A stretch of 64,000 bases of DNA, taken from positions 2,911,423 to 2,975,422 of the forward strand of contig NZ_CP102279.1 in NCBI RefSeq assembly GCF_025150245.1, written 5' to 3'. The stretch comes from Dorea formicigenerans. Lineage in GTDB: Bacteria > Bacillota > Clostridia > Lachnospirales > Lachnospiraceae. Below the pieces are notes generated by a model. That model was not told the origin of the DNA. It ran no database searches and saw only the letters and a program-made list of their open reading frames with translations. The translations under genes were made by a program, and so were the position numbers. Positions within the stretch are counted from its first letter, which is position 1; every line of letters starts with the position of its first letter. Below are positions 1-8,371 of the stretch, in pieces.

Positions 1-653
1 TATAATAATTTTGAACTCTGACTCTGCTCCTTAATCTCCATTCTCTGCCTCACCGCACTACGAAAATCCTTTGTAGCTCGATCCTCAACCATTTCACTGG
101 GTGTCACGCCATTCTGCCTGCGTGTGTTAATCATGTAATTCTGCATTTGTGGATTTTTTTCATAATAAATGTAATGACCGCCGATCTGCATCAGCTCATT
201 ATATTTATAAGCAAAATACATCTCGTCACTTGACGAAGCATCTTTCCATATAAAAATCGTATTTTCCTGATCATACATTTTCCGGTGCAGCTCCTGCGCT
301 CCCCGATTCATGCTCATTGGATGTCCTGTCTCCAAAAGACACCAGCCAATTAATTTCTGATCTTTGAAATACTCTTTTTGTTCCTTCTCTATTTTTTCCC
401 AAATTTCTTCGGAAATCTTTAAATTTGTTCCTTCAACTTCTACATCTTCTGCCCGGATCGCTCCTGATATATACACAACCACCTTGTCCTCACATTTTGT
501 GATCTCCCCGGTCAATGCCGCTGCTACAGGTTTCTCCATTGCTTTTTCCTGCAATTGCCCAAGAAATGTGTCTACATAATCCTCCACATAAATCTTTGGC
601 TCATCACAGACATTTCCAATCTGTCTTACATTTTTCGGAAGCTGCCGTTCCAT
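1..653 (-). CDS. Degenerate MPN/JAB-like protein, 3' end outside window
   Basis: Open frame from an ATG at 653 (good ribosome binding site GAGGTGAG just upstream) running without a stop to the left edge, so only about 217 N-terminal residues are visible. The segment IGWCLLETGHP followed by an aspartate/helix-rich stretch resembles the 'GW-HSHP' core of JAMM/MPN proteases, but the metal-binding His-x-His is replaced (ETGHP), so a catalytic metal site looks lost. From memory, similar Lachnospiraceae proteins continue into a membrane segment and a LysM domain; that part is not in the window. Function unknown; a structural or envelope role is only a guess. The coding nature is well supported by frame and ribosome site. 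Confidence 0.75.
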   Translation of the reverse strand, partial: MERQLPKNVRQIGNVCDEPKIYVEDYVDTFLGQLQEKAMEKPVAAALTGEITKCEDKVVVYISGAIRAEDVEVEGTNLKISEEIWEKIEKEQKEYFKDQKLIGWCLLETGHPMSMNRGAQELHRKMYDQENTIFIWKDASSSDEMYFAYKYNELMQIGGHYIYYEKNPQMQNYMINTRRQNGVTPSEMVEDRATKDFRSAVRQRMEIKEQSQSSKLL

Positions 654-770
654 ATACTCTCACCTCATTAAACATATTTGCCTCTATGGCGGTGTTAATG
701 ATAACACAGAAAATATGCATAATTTATCAATCGGTGAGACCTGTCCCGGAAACTTTACGGCATCACGCCC

Positions 771-1232
771 CTACTTTCGACGTCCTGTCTCCAGAAGACT
801 GCAATACTTGTCAGTAAGGGTCGTAACCCAGCCTTCTCTCGTTCTCGGAAATGTCCGAAATGTCACCGGCCACATGTGTGTCCGGATAATATCTACTTCA
901 ATCTGATTTAATGGGAAATATTTCTTCGCATTTCGGTATGCTTTTTCCGGATGCTTCAGACCATGAAACCGCTCCCCCGTCTGGGCAGCATGCGTGTGCC
1001 AGTCATAAAGGAACAAATCATGGATCATACCTGCCCGCGCCGCAGATCTCGCATCCAGATGAAACATTTTACAGAGACAGTAATTGCAATAAGCCACCCT
1101 GAGACAATGTTTATAGCAGTTTGTTTTCCCATGCTGCGGATATTTTTTCATTTCCAGCACGACCGGATGCTCCGCCAGGTCCTGTATTGTCTTGTAAAAT
1201 TCTCGTTTAGCGGCGTATTTATTTTTTGACAT
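771..1232 (-). CDS. HD-domain phosphohydrolase, 153 aa
   Basis: Small soluble protein with the HD-superfamily metal motif: HCLRVAYCNY near residues 42-51, then MIHDLFLYD near 69-77, a further histidine (GLKHPEKA) and a late HMWP. This is the H...HD...D arrangement of HD phosphohydrolases, here as a stand-alone domain of the size seen in many Firmicutes. The start at 1232 follows GGGGAG at a good distance. It lies downstream of the aldolase gene on the same strand but is separated from it by a terminator, so it probably has its own promoter. Substrate unknown; nucleotides or cyclic nucleotides are typical for the superfamily. Confidence 0.8.
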   Translation of the reverse strand: MSKNKYAAKREFYKTIQDLAEHPVVLEMKKYPQHGKTNCYKHCLRVAYCNYCLCKMFHLDARSAARAGMIHDLFLYDWHTHAAQTGERFHGLKHPEKAYRNAKKYFPLNQIEVDIIRTHMWPVTFRTFPRTREGWVTTLTDKYCSLLETGRRK

Positions 1233-1257
1233 AACCGATAACTCCCCACTTTGAATT

Positions 1258-1290
1258 GCAAAAAGGCATGTCTCACCAAAGACATGCCCC
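1258..1290 (-). terminator. Rho-independent terminator after the aldolase gene
   Basis: On the minus strand a 9-bp perfect stem (GGCATGTCT / AGACATGCC, arms 1280-1288 and 1265-1273) with a 6-base loop is followed by a T run. It sits directly downstream of the aldolase stop codon. Confidence 0.85.
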
Positions 1291-1324
1291 TCATATTCAT
1301 AGTTCTATATAAGCTCCACTGATC

Positions 1325-1978
1325 TTACTCGCCAAATACAGCTTTGTAATCAGCCTGGAATTTTGCGATTCCCTGATCTGTTAATGGATGATGTGTCATC
1401 TGCTCGATTACCTTGTAAGGTACTGTAGCAATATCTGCTCCGGCAAGCGCACACTCTGTAACGTGCATTGGGTTACGTACACTTGCTGCGATGATTTCTG
1501 TCTCAATACCTGCAACCGCGAACATCTCTGCGATCTCTGCAATAAGATCTGTTCCTCTTGTAGAGATATCATCCAGACGTCCTAAGAATGGTGATACATA
1601 TGTAGCACCTGCTCTTGCAGCAAGAAGTGCCTGATTAGCAGAAAATACAAGTGTAACATTGGTCTTGATTCCCTCAGCTGTAAGAACTTTAACTGCCTTA
1701 AGTCCCTCTACTGTCATCGGAATCTTAACTACCATGTTCGGATGAATCTTTGCGATTGCTCTTCCTTCCTCGATCATTCCCTCAGCATCAACAGTTGTAG
1801 CTTTAACCTCACCGCTGATTGGTCCATCAACGATAGATGCAATCTCTGCAATAACTTCTTCAAATACTCTTCCCTCTTTTGCGATCAGGGATGGATTTGT
1901 TGTTACTCCGCAGATAACTCCCATGTCGTTTGCCTTTTTGATGTCCTCTACCTTAGCTGTGTCGATGAAAAATTTCAT
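1325..1978 (-). CDS. fsa: Transaldolase / fructose-6-phosphate aldolase family, 217 aa
   Basis: Short (217 aa) class I aldolase of the TalC/FSA group. MKFFIDTA at the start, GVTTNPSL, the Schiff-base lysine in VVKIPMT (about residue 85) and the C-terminal [15 protein letters not shown] are hallmark segments. Members interconvert sugar phosphates by transferring or releasing dihydroxyacetone; in Firmicutes of this size they usually serve as the transaldolase of the non-oxidative pentose phosphate path. AAAGGAGGA precedes the ATG. A clear promoter lies at 2040-2068 and a terminator at 1258-1290, so it is a single-gene unit. Whether it acts as transaldolase or true F6P aldolase cannot be told from motifs alone. 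Confidence 0.93.
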   Translation of the reverse strand: MKFFIDTAKVEDIKKANDMGVICGVTTNPSLIAKEGRVFEEVIAEIASIVDGPISGEVKATTVDAEGMIEEGRAIAKIHPNMVVKIPMTVEGLKAVKVLTAEGIKTNVTLVFSANQALLAARAGATYVSPFLGRLDDISTRGTDLIAEIAEMFAVAGIETEIIAASVRNPMHVTECALAGADIATVPYKVIEQMTHHPLTDQGIAKFQADYKAVFGE

Positions 1979-2039
1979 TTTTTCTGTTCCTCCTTTAATC
2001 TATGAACTCATTGTTCATTCTTACTGCCCACCTAAGCAA

Positions 2040-2068
2040 ATTATAGACCAGTTGCCTGCATATATCAA
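2040..2068 (-). promoter_or_regulatory. Sigma-A-type promoter of the aldolase gene
   Basis: Minus strand: -35 TTGATA (2068-2063), 17-base spacer, -10 TATAAT (2045-2040), about 60 bases ahead of the start codon. Confidence 0.8.
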
Positions 2069-2103
2069 GATATATTTTGTCAAGCAGTAAAACTGCACAA
2101 ATC

Positions 2104-2184
2104 AATTGGGGACAGGTGTGAGAGGAGAAAAAAGGCGGAAATACGCGGTAGTTGAAAAAATTGGGGACGGGGTTTTTTTAGAAA
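2104..2184 (-). repeat. Left part of a RAYT-type palindromic element split by an IS
   Basis: Contains a GGGACAGG tail motif near 2107-2114 and, at 2160-2179, the left arm of the dispersed palindrome (AATTGGGGACGGGG plus T run). The right arm is found 1.6 kb away at 3811-3835, on the other side of the IS4-family element. The last ten bases, TTTTTAGAAA, are the target duplication shared with the right side. Confidence 0.8.
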
Positions 2185-3810
2185 CAATGTCATTAAGTTA
2201 AGGATAAAATTGTAATTATTGAGGCTTTGACACTTCTTTTTTATGGATTGTCAAGGCTTCTTGTTTTTCAAGGATACTACAAGTAAGCAGCGAAAAATCC
2301 CTGCTTTCTCATGGTTCCTATTTTCATTTTTACAATCTTATGCTATCCTACTATTGAATGCTATTGCTGACTTTTTAACCGTATCTCGTGGAAAAGTCCG
2401 GTTATCCCTTATGGGGACAAGATAGTTCAGCAACATTTTTTCAACCTCTGGTGCTGCTAAAGTCTGGGAGCACCAGAATTCTCTACAAATACACATTGCC
2501 ATTTTTATATTCAATTTATATTCATATTTCCAGTATTCCTGCTGTTTTACCGCAATTCCACCAACTATAGTTTTACAAAAATTGAACATAATTAGCTTTC
2601 CATACAATTCTTGTATGATTAATTCTGAGTTCTTAGAATGAACAGATGCAGCGCCAAGCGCATATTTTAACTGGTCAAATGCAGTTTCAATTCCCCAGCG
2701 CATATGATATAACCGTTTTAAATCATCTGCCGAAAATTTCTCTTTAGAAAGATTTGTAAACAGTACTTCAGTTGTGGTTTCAGAGAGTTTTATTTTTACA
2801 ATTCTAAGATTTAATCGATATTCCTCACAATCGTCTGTGAAAAAATCAAATGTTGCATCACTGCGAATTCGTTTATATTTTCGTGGGTTTGTTTTTACTT
2901 TTTTGCTATGTTTTTTACAGATATAAAGTTCTTTTTCGATATCGTATTCTTCTGTATCAGGAAGATTCAGACCAGAACAGATACCTGTACCTGATTCTCT
3001 TCCCCGAACCACGTATTTATCCCCTTTTTGTTCTATATGGGCGAAAGTATTATAACTTTCGTATCCCCGATCAGCCATAAAAATAGCAGGAAACGCAGAA
3101 GACCGGCGGTCTACCATTTGAGCCAGGGCTTTATGCTCATTACATTCACAGATTGGCTGAAAAACGACATCTTCAAAAATACCACTCTGAAGATGGTACA
3201 TAGCATTTAAATGTATCACATTTCTTCCCTTTGAGATATTGGGTATCTTACGCCAGCATAGTGGTTCTTTTAGATTTTCCGGGACAGAAAACTGGGAACC
3301 ATCTATTGCCAGAAGTTGGTAACCCTGGAAAAGCGCACCTTTTTTACAAGTCTCTGTAAACGAATGGAACAAGGCCGGCATTGCAGAATCTGAAAGTTTT
3401 TGCCGAGCCTGAATCATAGCGGAACTATGCGGAATACCCGAATAGTCTGTTGAAAAGAAGAGTGGTTTCTTTGAAAAGTGACGGAATAATTCCTGATCCA
3501 TACATTGTCCTTGCAGAGGGAGAAGGAATCGAATCACCTCTTCAAATGGAAGTTTACGATTCCTAGAAAAGTCTTTTCCCGGACGCTTTACGTGTGATGA
3601 AAAATCTCTGCATAATATTTTTATAGCAGACTCCAGTTTTTGCTTTACAATAAAAGAAATATTTGCCATTTGAACCTCCTAAAAAAGAATATATTCAAAT
3701 GGCTTCGCCACACTTTTGTGAAGTTTTGTCAAGCTTTTAGGCAAAAAAAGTAGTGCAAAAAGTAAAAAACTACTTTTCACACTACTAAAATCCTTAACTT
3801 AATGACATTG
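2185..3810 (-). mobile_element. IS4-family insertion sequence, 1626 bp, intact
   Basis: Both ends carry a perfect 21-bp inverted repeat beginning CAATGTCATTAAGTTAAGGA (2185-2205 and 3790-3810). The element is flanked by a 10-bp direct repeat TTTTTAGAAA at 2175-2184 and 3811-3820, which fits the 10-12 bp duplications made by several IS4 subgroups. One uninterrupted transposase gene lies inside. Intact ends, intact gene and perfect duplication all point to recent insertion. The target is the loop of a GGGGACGGGG palindrome. Confidence 0.93.
2338..3669 (-). CDS. IS4-family DDE transposase, 443 aa
   Basis: Cut-and-paste transposase of the element spanning 2185-3810. The first catalytic Asp lies in LAIDGSQF, the second in MADRGYES, and the Glu in the full YREK signature Y-2-R-3-E-6-K seen as YHMRWGIETAFDQLK. 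No frameshift or stop interrupts it, and the length is normal for the family. The start at 3669 follows AGGAGG at close spacing. The gene occupies most of the element, leaving short flanks with the inverted repeats, so the copy is probably active or recently active. Confidence 0.93.
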   Translation of the reverse strand: MANISFIVKQKLESAIKILCRDFSSHVKRPGKDFSRNRKLPFEEVIRFLLPLQGQCMDQELFRHFSKKPLFFSTDYSGIPHSSAMIQARQKLSDSAMPALFHSFTETCKKGALFQGYQLLAIDGSQFSVPENLKEPLCWRKIPNISKGRNVIHLNAMYHLQSGIFEDVVFQPICECNEHKALAQMVDRRSSAFPAIFMADRGYESYNTFAHIEQKGDKYVVRGRESGTGICSGLNLPDTEEYDIEKELYICKKHSKKVKTNPRKYKRIRSDATFDFFTDDCEEYRLNLRIVKIKLSETTTEVLFTNLSKEKFSADDLKRLYHMRWGIETAFDQLKYALGAASVHSKNSELIIQELYGKLIMFNFCKTIVGGIAVKQQEYWKYEYKLNIKMAMCICREFWCSQTLAAPEVEKMLLNYLVPIRDNRTFPRDTVKKSAIAFNSRIA

Positions 3811-3835
3811 TTTTTAGAAAAACCCCGTCCCAAAT
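3811..3835 (-). repeat. Right arm of the IS-split palindromic element
   Basis: Begins with the second copy of the 10-bp target duplication (TTTTTAGAAA) and continues into AACCCCGTCCC, the complement of the left arm at 2160-2179. Removing the IS and one duplication restores a hairpin like those at 18227, 21293, 22302 and 50511. Confidence 0.8.
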
Positions 3836-3853
3836 TTTCTTTTTTAGCACTTT

Positions 3854-4450
3854 TCACAATTGTGTGCGTCCTTCTAATGCACGCAATAATGTTACTTCAT
3901 CAATATACTCCAGATCTCCGCCTACCGGCACGCCGCTGGCAATGCGGCTGACTTTGACTCCGGTGGGTTTTATCAGCTTGCTGATATACATCGCGGTCGT
4001 CTCGCCTTCCAGGCTTGAATTTGTCGCAATGATGACTTCTTCTACATCGCCTTCCAGGCGCCGGATCAGTTCTTTCAGCTTGATGTCTCCCGGACCGATG
4101 CCAAGCATCGGGGAGATTGCGCCGTGAAGTACATGGTAGACGCCGTTGTATTTTCCTGTCTTTTCGTAAGCTGCCAGGTCTCTTGTATTCTCTACAACCA
4201 TAATTGTCTTATGATCGCGATTTAAATTACTACAGATTGGGCAGAGTTCCTGATCCGTCAGGGTGCAGCATTCTTTGCAGTAACGTACATTTTCTCTTGC
4301 CTCGACCATAGTGTCTGCCAGACGTTTCACCTCTTCTTTCGGCATATGTATCAGATGAAATGCCAGTCTGGATGCTGACTTTGCACCAATGCCCGGCAAT
4401 CTGGACAGCTCGTCAATCAATTTGCTGATCTGGTTACTATAGTAATCCAT
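3854..4450 (-). CDS. recR: Recombination mediator RecR, 198 aa
   Basis: RecFOR-pathway protein that clamps on DNA and helps RecO load RecA at gaps. Visible parts are the N-terminal helix-hairpin-helix ([18 protein letters not shown], residues 14-31), a C4 zinc finger (CKECC...CPIC, about 57-72), and the TOPRIM domain ([17 protein letters not shown] onwards), ending with the Walker-like [12 protein letters not shown] segment. Length matches the usual 198-200 aa. Its start overlaps the end of ybaB by 14 bases, and it is the last gene of the canonical dnaX-ybaB-recR run. Downstream it meets the palindrome and IS element, with no clear terminator of its own. Confidence 0.97.
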   Translation of the reverse strand: MDYYSNQISKLIDELSRLPGIGAKSASRLAFHLIHMPKEEVKRLADTMVEARENVRYCKECCTLTDQELCPICSNLNRDHKTIMVVENTRDLAAYEKTGKYNGVYHVLHGAISPMLGIGPGDIKLKELIRRLEGDVEEVIIATNSSLEGETTAMYISKLIKPTGVKVSRIASGVPVGGDLEYIDEVTLLRALEGRTQL

Positions 4451-4778
4451 TCATGCCTCCTGTGAATTTGGACATACTTGCTGCAGATGCTTCATCTACT
4501 TTGTCAAGTGCCTCGTTCACTGCTGCCACAAGAAGATCTTCTAACATTTCTACATCATCTGGATCTACAACTTCTTCATCCAGTTTTACTTTTACAAGTT
4601 TTTTGGATCCTGATACTGTGACTTCTACAGCTCCGCCACCAGCAGTTGCTGTAAATTCTTTTGTCTCCATTTCTTTTGCCTGCTCTTCCATCTGACGCTG
4701 CATCTTTTGAGCCTGCTTCATTAAGTTTGCCATGTTCCCCGGCATTCCGCCTCCTGGAAATCCACCTCTTTTTGCCAT
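4437..4778 (-). CDS. ybaB: YbaB/EbfC nucleoid-associated protein, 113 aa
   Basis: Small DNA-binding protein of the YbaB/EbfC family, recognisable by the Gly/Met-rich start ([23 protein letters not shown]), the coiled helix after it, and [22 protein letters not shown]. It sits between dnaX (2 bases upstream) and recR (overlapping), as in most bacteria. The family forms dimers that bind DNA with modest sequence preference; its exact link to recombination is not settled. Confidence 0.95.
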   Translation of the reverse strand: MAKRGGFPGGGMPGNMANLMKQAQKMQRQMEEQAKEMETKEFTATAGGGAVEVTVSGSKKLVKVKLDEEVVDPDDVEMLEDLLVAAVNEALDKVDEASAASMSKFTGGMNGLL

Positions 4779-4780
4779 AA

Positions 4781-6358
4781 TTAATCATCCTCCACTACAA
4801 TATCCATATTGATTAGTTTTTCTATATCTACAAAACTGTCCTCAAATCTCCGTCCTTCTTCTACCTGACGGACATCGATGTCCAGTTTTTTTCCGATTTT
4901 ACTCTCGATCAGATTTCTGATTTCTTCTTTATGTTCTTCTGTTCCTACTACCCCGGCTCCTACTGCATCCGGCAATACGATCAGAAGTCTGTTTCCTTCT
5001 CCTGCACTTAGTCTTGCCTGCTTCAGATAATTCCGCAGCATTGGCGATGCATCCGATGTGAGTTTACGGAAATCTTTTGCCACTTGTTTTACATCTTCAT
5101 TCAGAGCTTCCGGAAGTTCCGGCTTTTTCTTCGGTTCCTGTTCTGCTCCTTCCGGTCCATTTACATAGACAATACGTTCTCTCGCCGCATTTTCCATAAA
5201 ATCACCGTTTTCCAGCTTTTCCTCTATTGCCCGCAGGCGGTCAAGCAATGTATCTGGATTTGTCTCCATTGCCGGACGACACAATTTAATCAGTGCTACC
5301 TCCAGCATGACCCTCTTCTGGGTTGAATATTTTAACTGACTGGTCAAATCTGAAAATACGCGAATATACCGGATCAATGCATCATCCTCAATCATCTGAG
5401 CCTCTTCTTTCAGCCGTGCCAGATTCTCACTGGATACATCTAACACATCTTCCATATCATCAGAGCTTCTGACAAGCAGAAGGTTTCTGAGATACCACGT
5501 AAAATCTGCTGAGAGCTGCGACAGTTCTCTTCCCTGCATGACCAGCTCATCTACAATCTCAACGACACTGTGTACATCTCTGTCCAAAATCTTACGAAGC
5601 AGCCGGCTGAATACTTCCGTGTCCACCGCCCCCAGTACTTCCAGCACATGGTCGTATGTCAGCTTCTGTCCGATGTAAAATGCAGCACACTGATCCAAGA
5701 GACTTAATGCATCACGCATGGAACCGTCTCCCATACGTGCAATATATCGGACTGCCTTTTCTTCTACATCCCATCCTTCTTTATTAATCAATTCCTGCAA
5801 TCTTGCTGAAATAGTCTCGATGGAAATGCGTTTAAAATCATATCTCTGACACCGGCTTAAAATCGTGACTGGAATCTTATGCGCCTCTGTAGTCGCCAGT
5901 ATAAATATGACATACTCCGGCGGCTCTTCCAGCGTCTTCAAAAGTGCATTAAAGGCCCCGATAGACAGCATATGCACCTCATCAATGATATACACTTTAT
6001 AACGTCCTTCTGTTGGACGGTAGGCGACCTCTTCCCGGATTTCACGAATGTTATCGACACCATTGTTGGAAGCCGCATCGATTTCAATCACATTCATGGA
6101 ATTGCCCGCGGCAATCGCCTTACAAACTGCACACTCTCCACACGGGCTTCCGTCTACTGGGTGTTCACAGTTAACTGCTTTTGCAAATATCTTGGCAACC
6201 GTTGTTTTTCCGGTTCCCCTTGTTCCACAGAACAGGTATGCGTGTCCGATACGATCTGCTTCAATCTGATTCTTAAGCGTCCGCACAATTGCATCCTGTC
6301 CCTTTACATCTTCAAATTCATTTGGCCGGAATTTCCGGTATAAAGCCATATATGACAT
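4781..6358 (-). CDS. dnaX: DNA polymerase III subunit gamma/tau, 525 aa
   Basis: Clamp-loader ATPase. Walker A is [10 protein letters not shown] (about residues 44-53), the zinc module has cysteines in [16 protein letters not shown] (64-79), and the Walker B/SRC box region gives YIIDEVHML and [10 protein letters not shown]. After about residue 370 the sequence becomes the variable tau region with a conserved C-terminal fold ([12 protein letters not shown]). No obvious slippery A-run frameshift site was noted. The ribosome site GGAG is inside the end of pfkA, which stops 5 bases upstream, so the two may be translationally linked. Start at 6358; an ATG three codons on is a weaker alternative. 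Confidence 0.96.
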   Translation of the reverse strand: MSYMALYRKFRPNEFEDVKGQDAIVRTLKNQIEADRIGHAYLFCGTRGTGKTTVAKIFAKAVNCEHPVDGSPCGECAVCKAIAAGNSMNVIEIDAASNNGVDNIREIREEVAYRPTEGRYKVYIIDEVHMLSIGAFNALLKTLEEPPEYVIFILATTEAHKIPVTILSRCQRYDFKRISIETISARLQELINKEGWDVEEKAVRYIARMGDGSMRDALSLLDQCAAFYIGQKLTYDHVLEVLGAVDTEVFSRLLRKILDRDVHSVVEIVDELVMQGRELSQLSADFTWYLRNLLLVRSSDDMEDVLDVSSENLARLKEEAQMIEDDALIRYIRVFSDLTSQLKYSTQKRVMLEVALIKLCRPAMETNPDTLLDRLRAIEEKLENGDFMENAARERIVYVNGPEGAEQEPKKKPELPEALNEDVKQVAKDFRKLTSDASPMLRNYLKQARLSAGEGNRLLIVLPDAVGAGVVGTEEHKEEIRNLIESKIGKKLDIDVRQVEEGRRFEDSFVDIEKLINMDIVVEDD

Positions 6359-6363
6359 GGTTA

Positions 6364-7440
6364 TTATTCATCTCCAAAACTAATTCCGGTGATCTTTGCC
6401 TGTCTAATGATCTCAGACTTCGGATCAACATATTTTAACTTTCCTGCTACTTCACTAAGCGGAACACGAACAATCTTATCATTCTTTACGGACATCATAC
6501 AACCATAATTTTCATCTAAGATCGCGCGGGCAGCTTCTGCGCCGAGTCTTGTTGACAATACACGGTCAAATGGACACGGGGATCCACCTCTTTGTGTGTG
6601 TCCGGGAATTGCGATACGCACTTCCTGCTGAGTTCTCTTCTGAACTTTTTCTGCCATCTCATAAGCTACAGAAGGATATTTCTTCTTTGCCTGTTTGTCC
6701 TTTAATTCTTTCTTGGAAAGCTTCGCGTCTTCCTTGGAAATAGCTCCTTCTGCCACTGCGATAATGGTAAACTTTTTACCTGATTTGGCACGCTTGTCTA
6801 TTGCCTCTGCAATCACATCCATGTCATAAGGAATCTCCGGAAGCAGAATAATGTCGGCACCGCCTGCAATTCCTGCGTGCAGCGTTACCCAGCCGACTTT
6901 ATGTCCCATGATCTCAATAATAAATACACGGTTGTGGGAAGTTGCTGTTGTATGGATACGATCGATCGTATCTGTTGCGACTTCAACCGCACTGTGGAAT
7001 CCAAATGTCATATCTGTTCCCCACAGATCGTTGTCGATCGTCTTCGGAAGCGTCACAACATTTAAGCCTTCCTCACGCAGAAGGTTTGCTGTCTTATGAG
7101 TTCCATTTCCACCAAGAATCACAAGACAATCCAGACTTAACTTGTGATAAGTGTGCTTCATAGCTTCTACTTTGTCCAGCCCATTTTCATCCGGTACACG
7201 CATTAGTTTGAACGGCTGTCTTGAAGTTCCAAGGATTGTTCCTCCGACTGTTAAAATTCCTGAGAAATCTTCAGCTTTAAGCATTCTGAAGTTCGAGTAG
7301 ATCAAACCTTTATATCCCTCTTCAAATCCATAAATCTCCACGTCTTTACGTGCCTGAAACAGTCCTTTCACCACGCCGCGCATTGCTGCATTCAGTGCCT
7401 GACAGTCTCCACCACTTGTCAACATTCCAATTCTAAGCAT
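6364..7440 (-). CDS. pfkA: 6-phosphofructokinase, 358 aa
   Basis: Glycolytic enzyme adding a second phosphate to fructose 6-phosphate. IGMLTSGGDCQALNAA is the nucleotide/PPi loop, GTSRQPF and PKTIDNDLWGTD form the active site, IAIPGHTQRGGSP lies in the C-terminal half. The start is set at 7440 because AGGAGG lies 8 bases before it; an ATG six codons earlier has no such site. Phosphoryl donor is ambiguous: GGNGT replaces the GGDGS of standard ATP enzymes, and a Lys (PKTIDND) replaces the Gly of the ATP-type PGTIDND, as in mixed ATP/PPi group enzymes. Located between map and dnaX on one strand. Confidence 0.93.
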   Translation of the reverse strand: MLRIGMLTSGGDCQALNAAMRGVVKGLFQARKDVEIYGFEEGYKGLIYSNFRMLKAEDFSGILTVGGTILGTSRQPFKLMRVPDENGLDKVEAMKHTYHKLSLDCLVILGGNGTHKTANLLREEGLNVVTLPKTIDNDLWGTDMTFGFHSAVEVATDTIDRIHTTATSHNRVFIIEIMGHKVGWVTLHAGIAGGADIILLPEIPYDMDVIAEAIDKRAKSGKKFTIIAVAEGAISKEDAKLSKKELKDKQAKKKYPSVAYEMAEKVQKRTQQEVRIAIPGHTQRGGSPCPFDRVLSTRLGAEAARAILDENYGCMMSVKNDKIVRVPLSEVAGKLKYVDPKSEIIRQAKITGISFGDE

Positions 7441-7561
7441 CTGTTTTTCCTCCTGCATCTCGTGTCATTATCTTAAAGTCATCTAATAATTCCTGTCTAT
7501 GGAATCATATCTGCTCACAGCAGCAGTTGCTGTAACCAGTATCAAACAGCTTTGCTATCTA

Positions 7562-8371
7562 TTATTTCGTCAGTACTTCTACACTCTTTTCTTTTACAAG
7601 TACCATGTACTCTACCTGGGCTGACAATCCGTCATCATCTGTATATACGGTCCAGCCGTTATCCTCATCTACATAGAACTCCGGTGTTCCCTCGTTGATC
7701 ATCGGCTCGATTGTGAACATCATACCAGGAACAAGCACCATTTCACTGCCTTTTGGTGTTACATAACTTACAAATGGCTCTTCGTGGAATTCAAGACCAA
7801 TTCCATGTCCTCCAATTTCCTCTACAACAGAATATCCATTTTTCTTTGCATGCGTGTTGATCGCGTATGCAATATCTCCCAGATGCCCCCATGGCTTTGC
7901 TGCCTTTAGGCCACGCTCTACACACTCCTGTGTTACACGCACGATCCGTTCTGCTCTTTCGGACACATTTCCAATCTTGAACATACGAGAAGCATCTGAA
8001 TAATATCCATTTAAAATGGTTGATACGTCTACATTGATAATATCCCCTTCTACAAGGATTTCATTCTCACTTGGAATTCCGTGGCATACAACATTATTGA
8101 TCGATGTACACACACTCTTTGGAAATCCTTCATATCCAAGCGGTGCCGGAATTCCTCCGTGTTCTGTCGTGAAATCATATACAAGCTTATCGATCTGCGC
8201 TGTGCTCATACCAGCTTTGATATGTGCAGCCACATGATCCAGTACTGCTGTGTTGAGGTCAGCGCTCTTTCTGATTTCGGCAATCTGCTCCGGTGTCTTA
8301 AGAAGTGACCGGTCCGGAACAATCTGTCCTTTTTCTGCAAGCGCCCAAAGTTTTACGTCTAACCTATCCAT
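7562..8371 (-). CDS. map: Type I methionine aminopeptidase, 269 aa
   Basis: Removes the initiator Met from nascent proteins. Metal ligands are visible in NVDVSTILNGYYSDASRMF, GHGIGLEFHEEPFV and FTIEPMI, plus the final glutamate in SAQVEYMVLV. A short N-terminal extension of about 25 residues precedes the catalytic fold, without the zinc-finger/SH3 linker found in some longer forms. The start overlaps the last 8 bases of the upstream GH13 gene, and a ribosome site (AAGGAGATGG) sits inside that gene, so the two are co-transcribed. A 121-base gap separates it from pfkA. Confidence 0.95.
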   Translation of the reverse strand: MDRLDVKLWALAEKGQIVPDRSLLKTPEQIAEIRKSADLNTAVLDHVAAHIKAGMSTAQIDKLVYDFTTEHGGIPAPLGYEGFPKSVCTSINNVVCHGIPSENEILVEGDIINVDVSTILNGYYSDASRMFKIGNVSERAERIVRVTQECVERGLKAAKPWGHLGDIAYAINTHAKKNGYSVVEEIGGHGIGLEFHEEPFVSYVTPKGSEMVLVPGMMFTIEPMINEGTPEFYVDEDNGWTVYTDDDGLSAQVEYMVLVKEKSVEVLTK

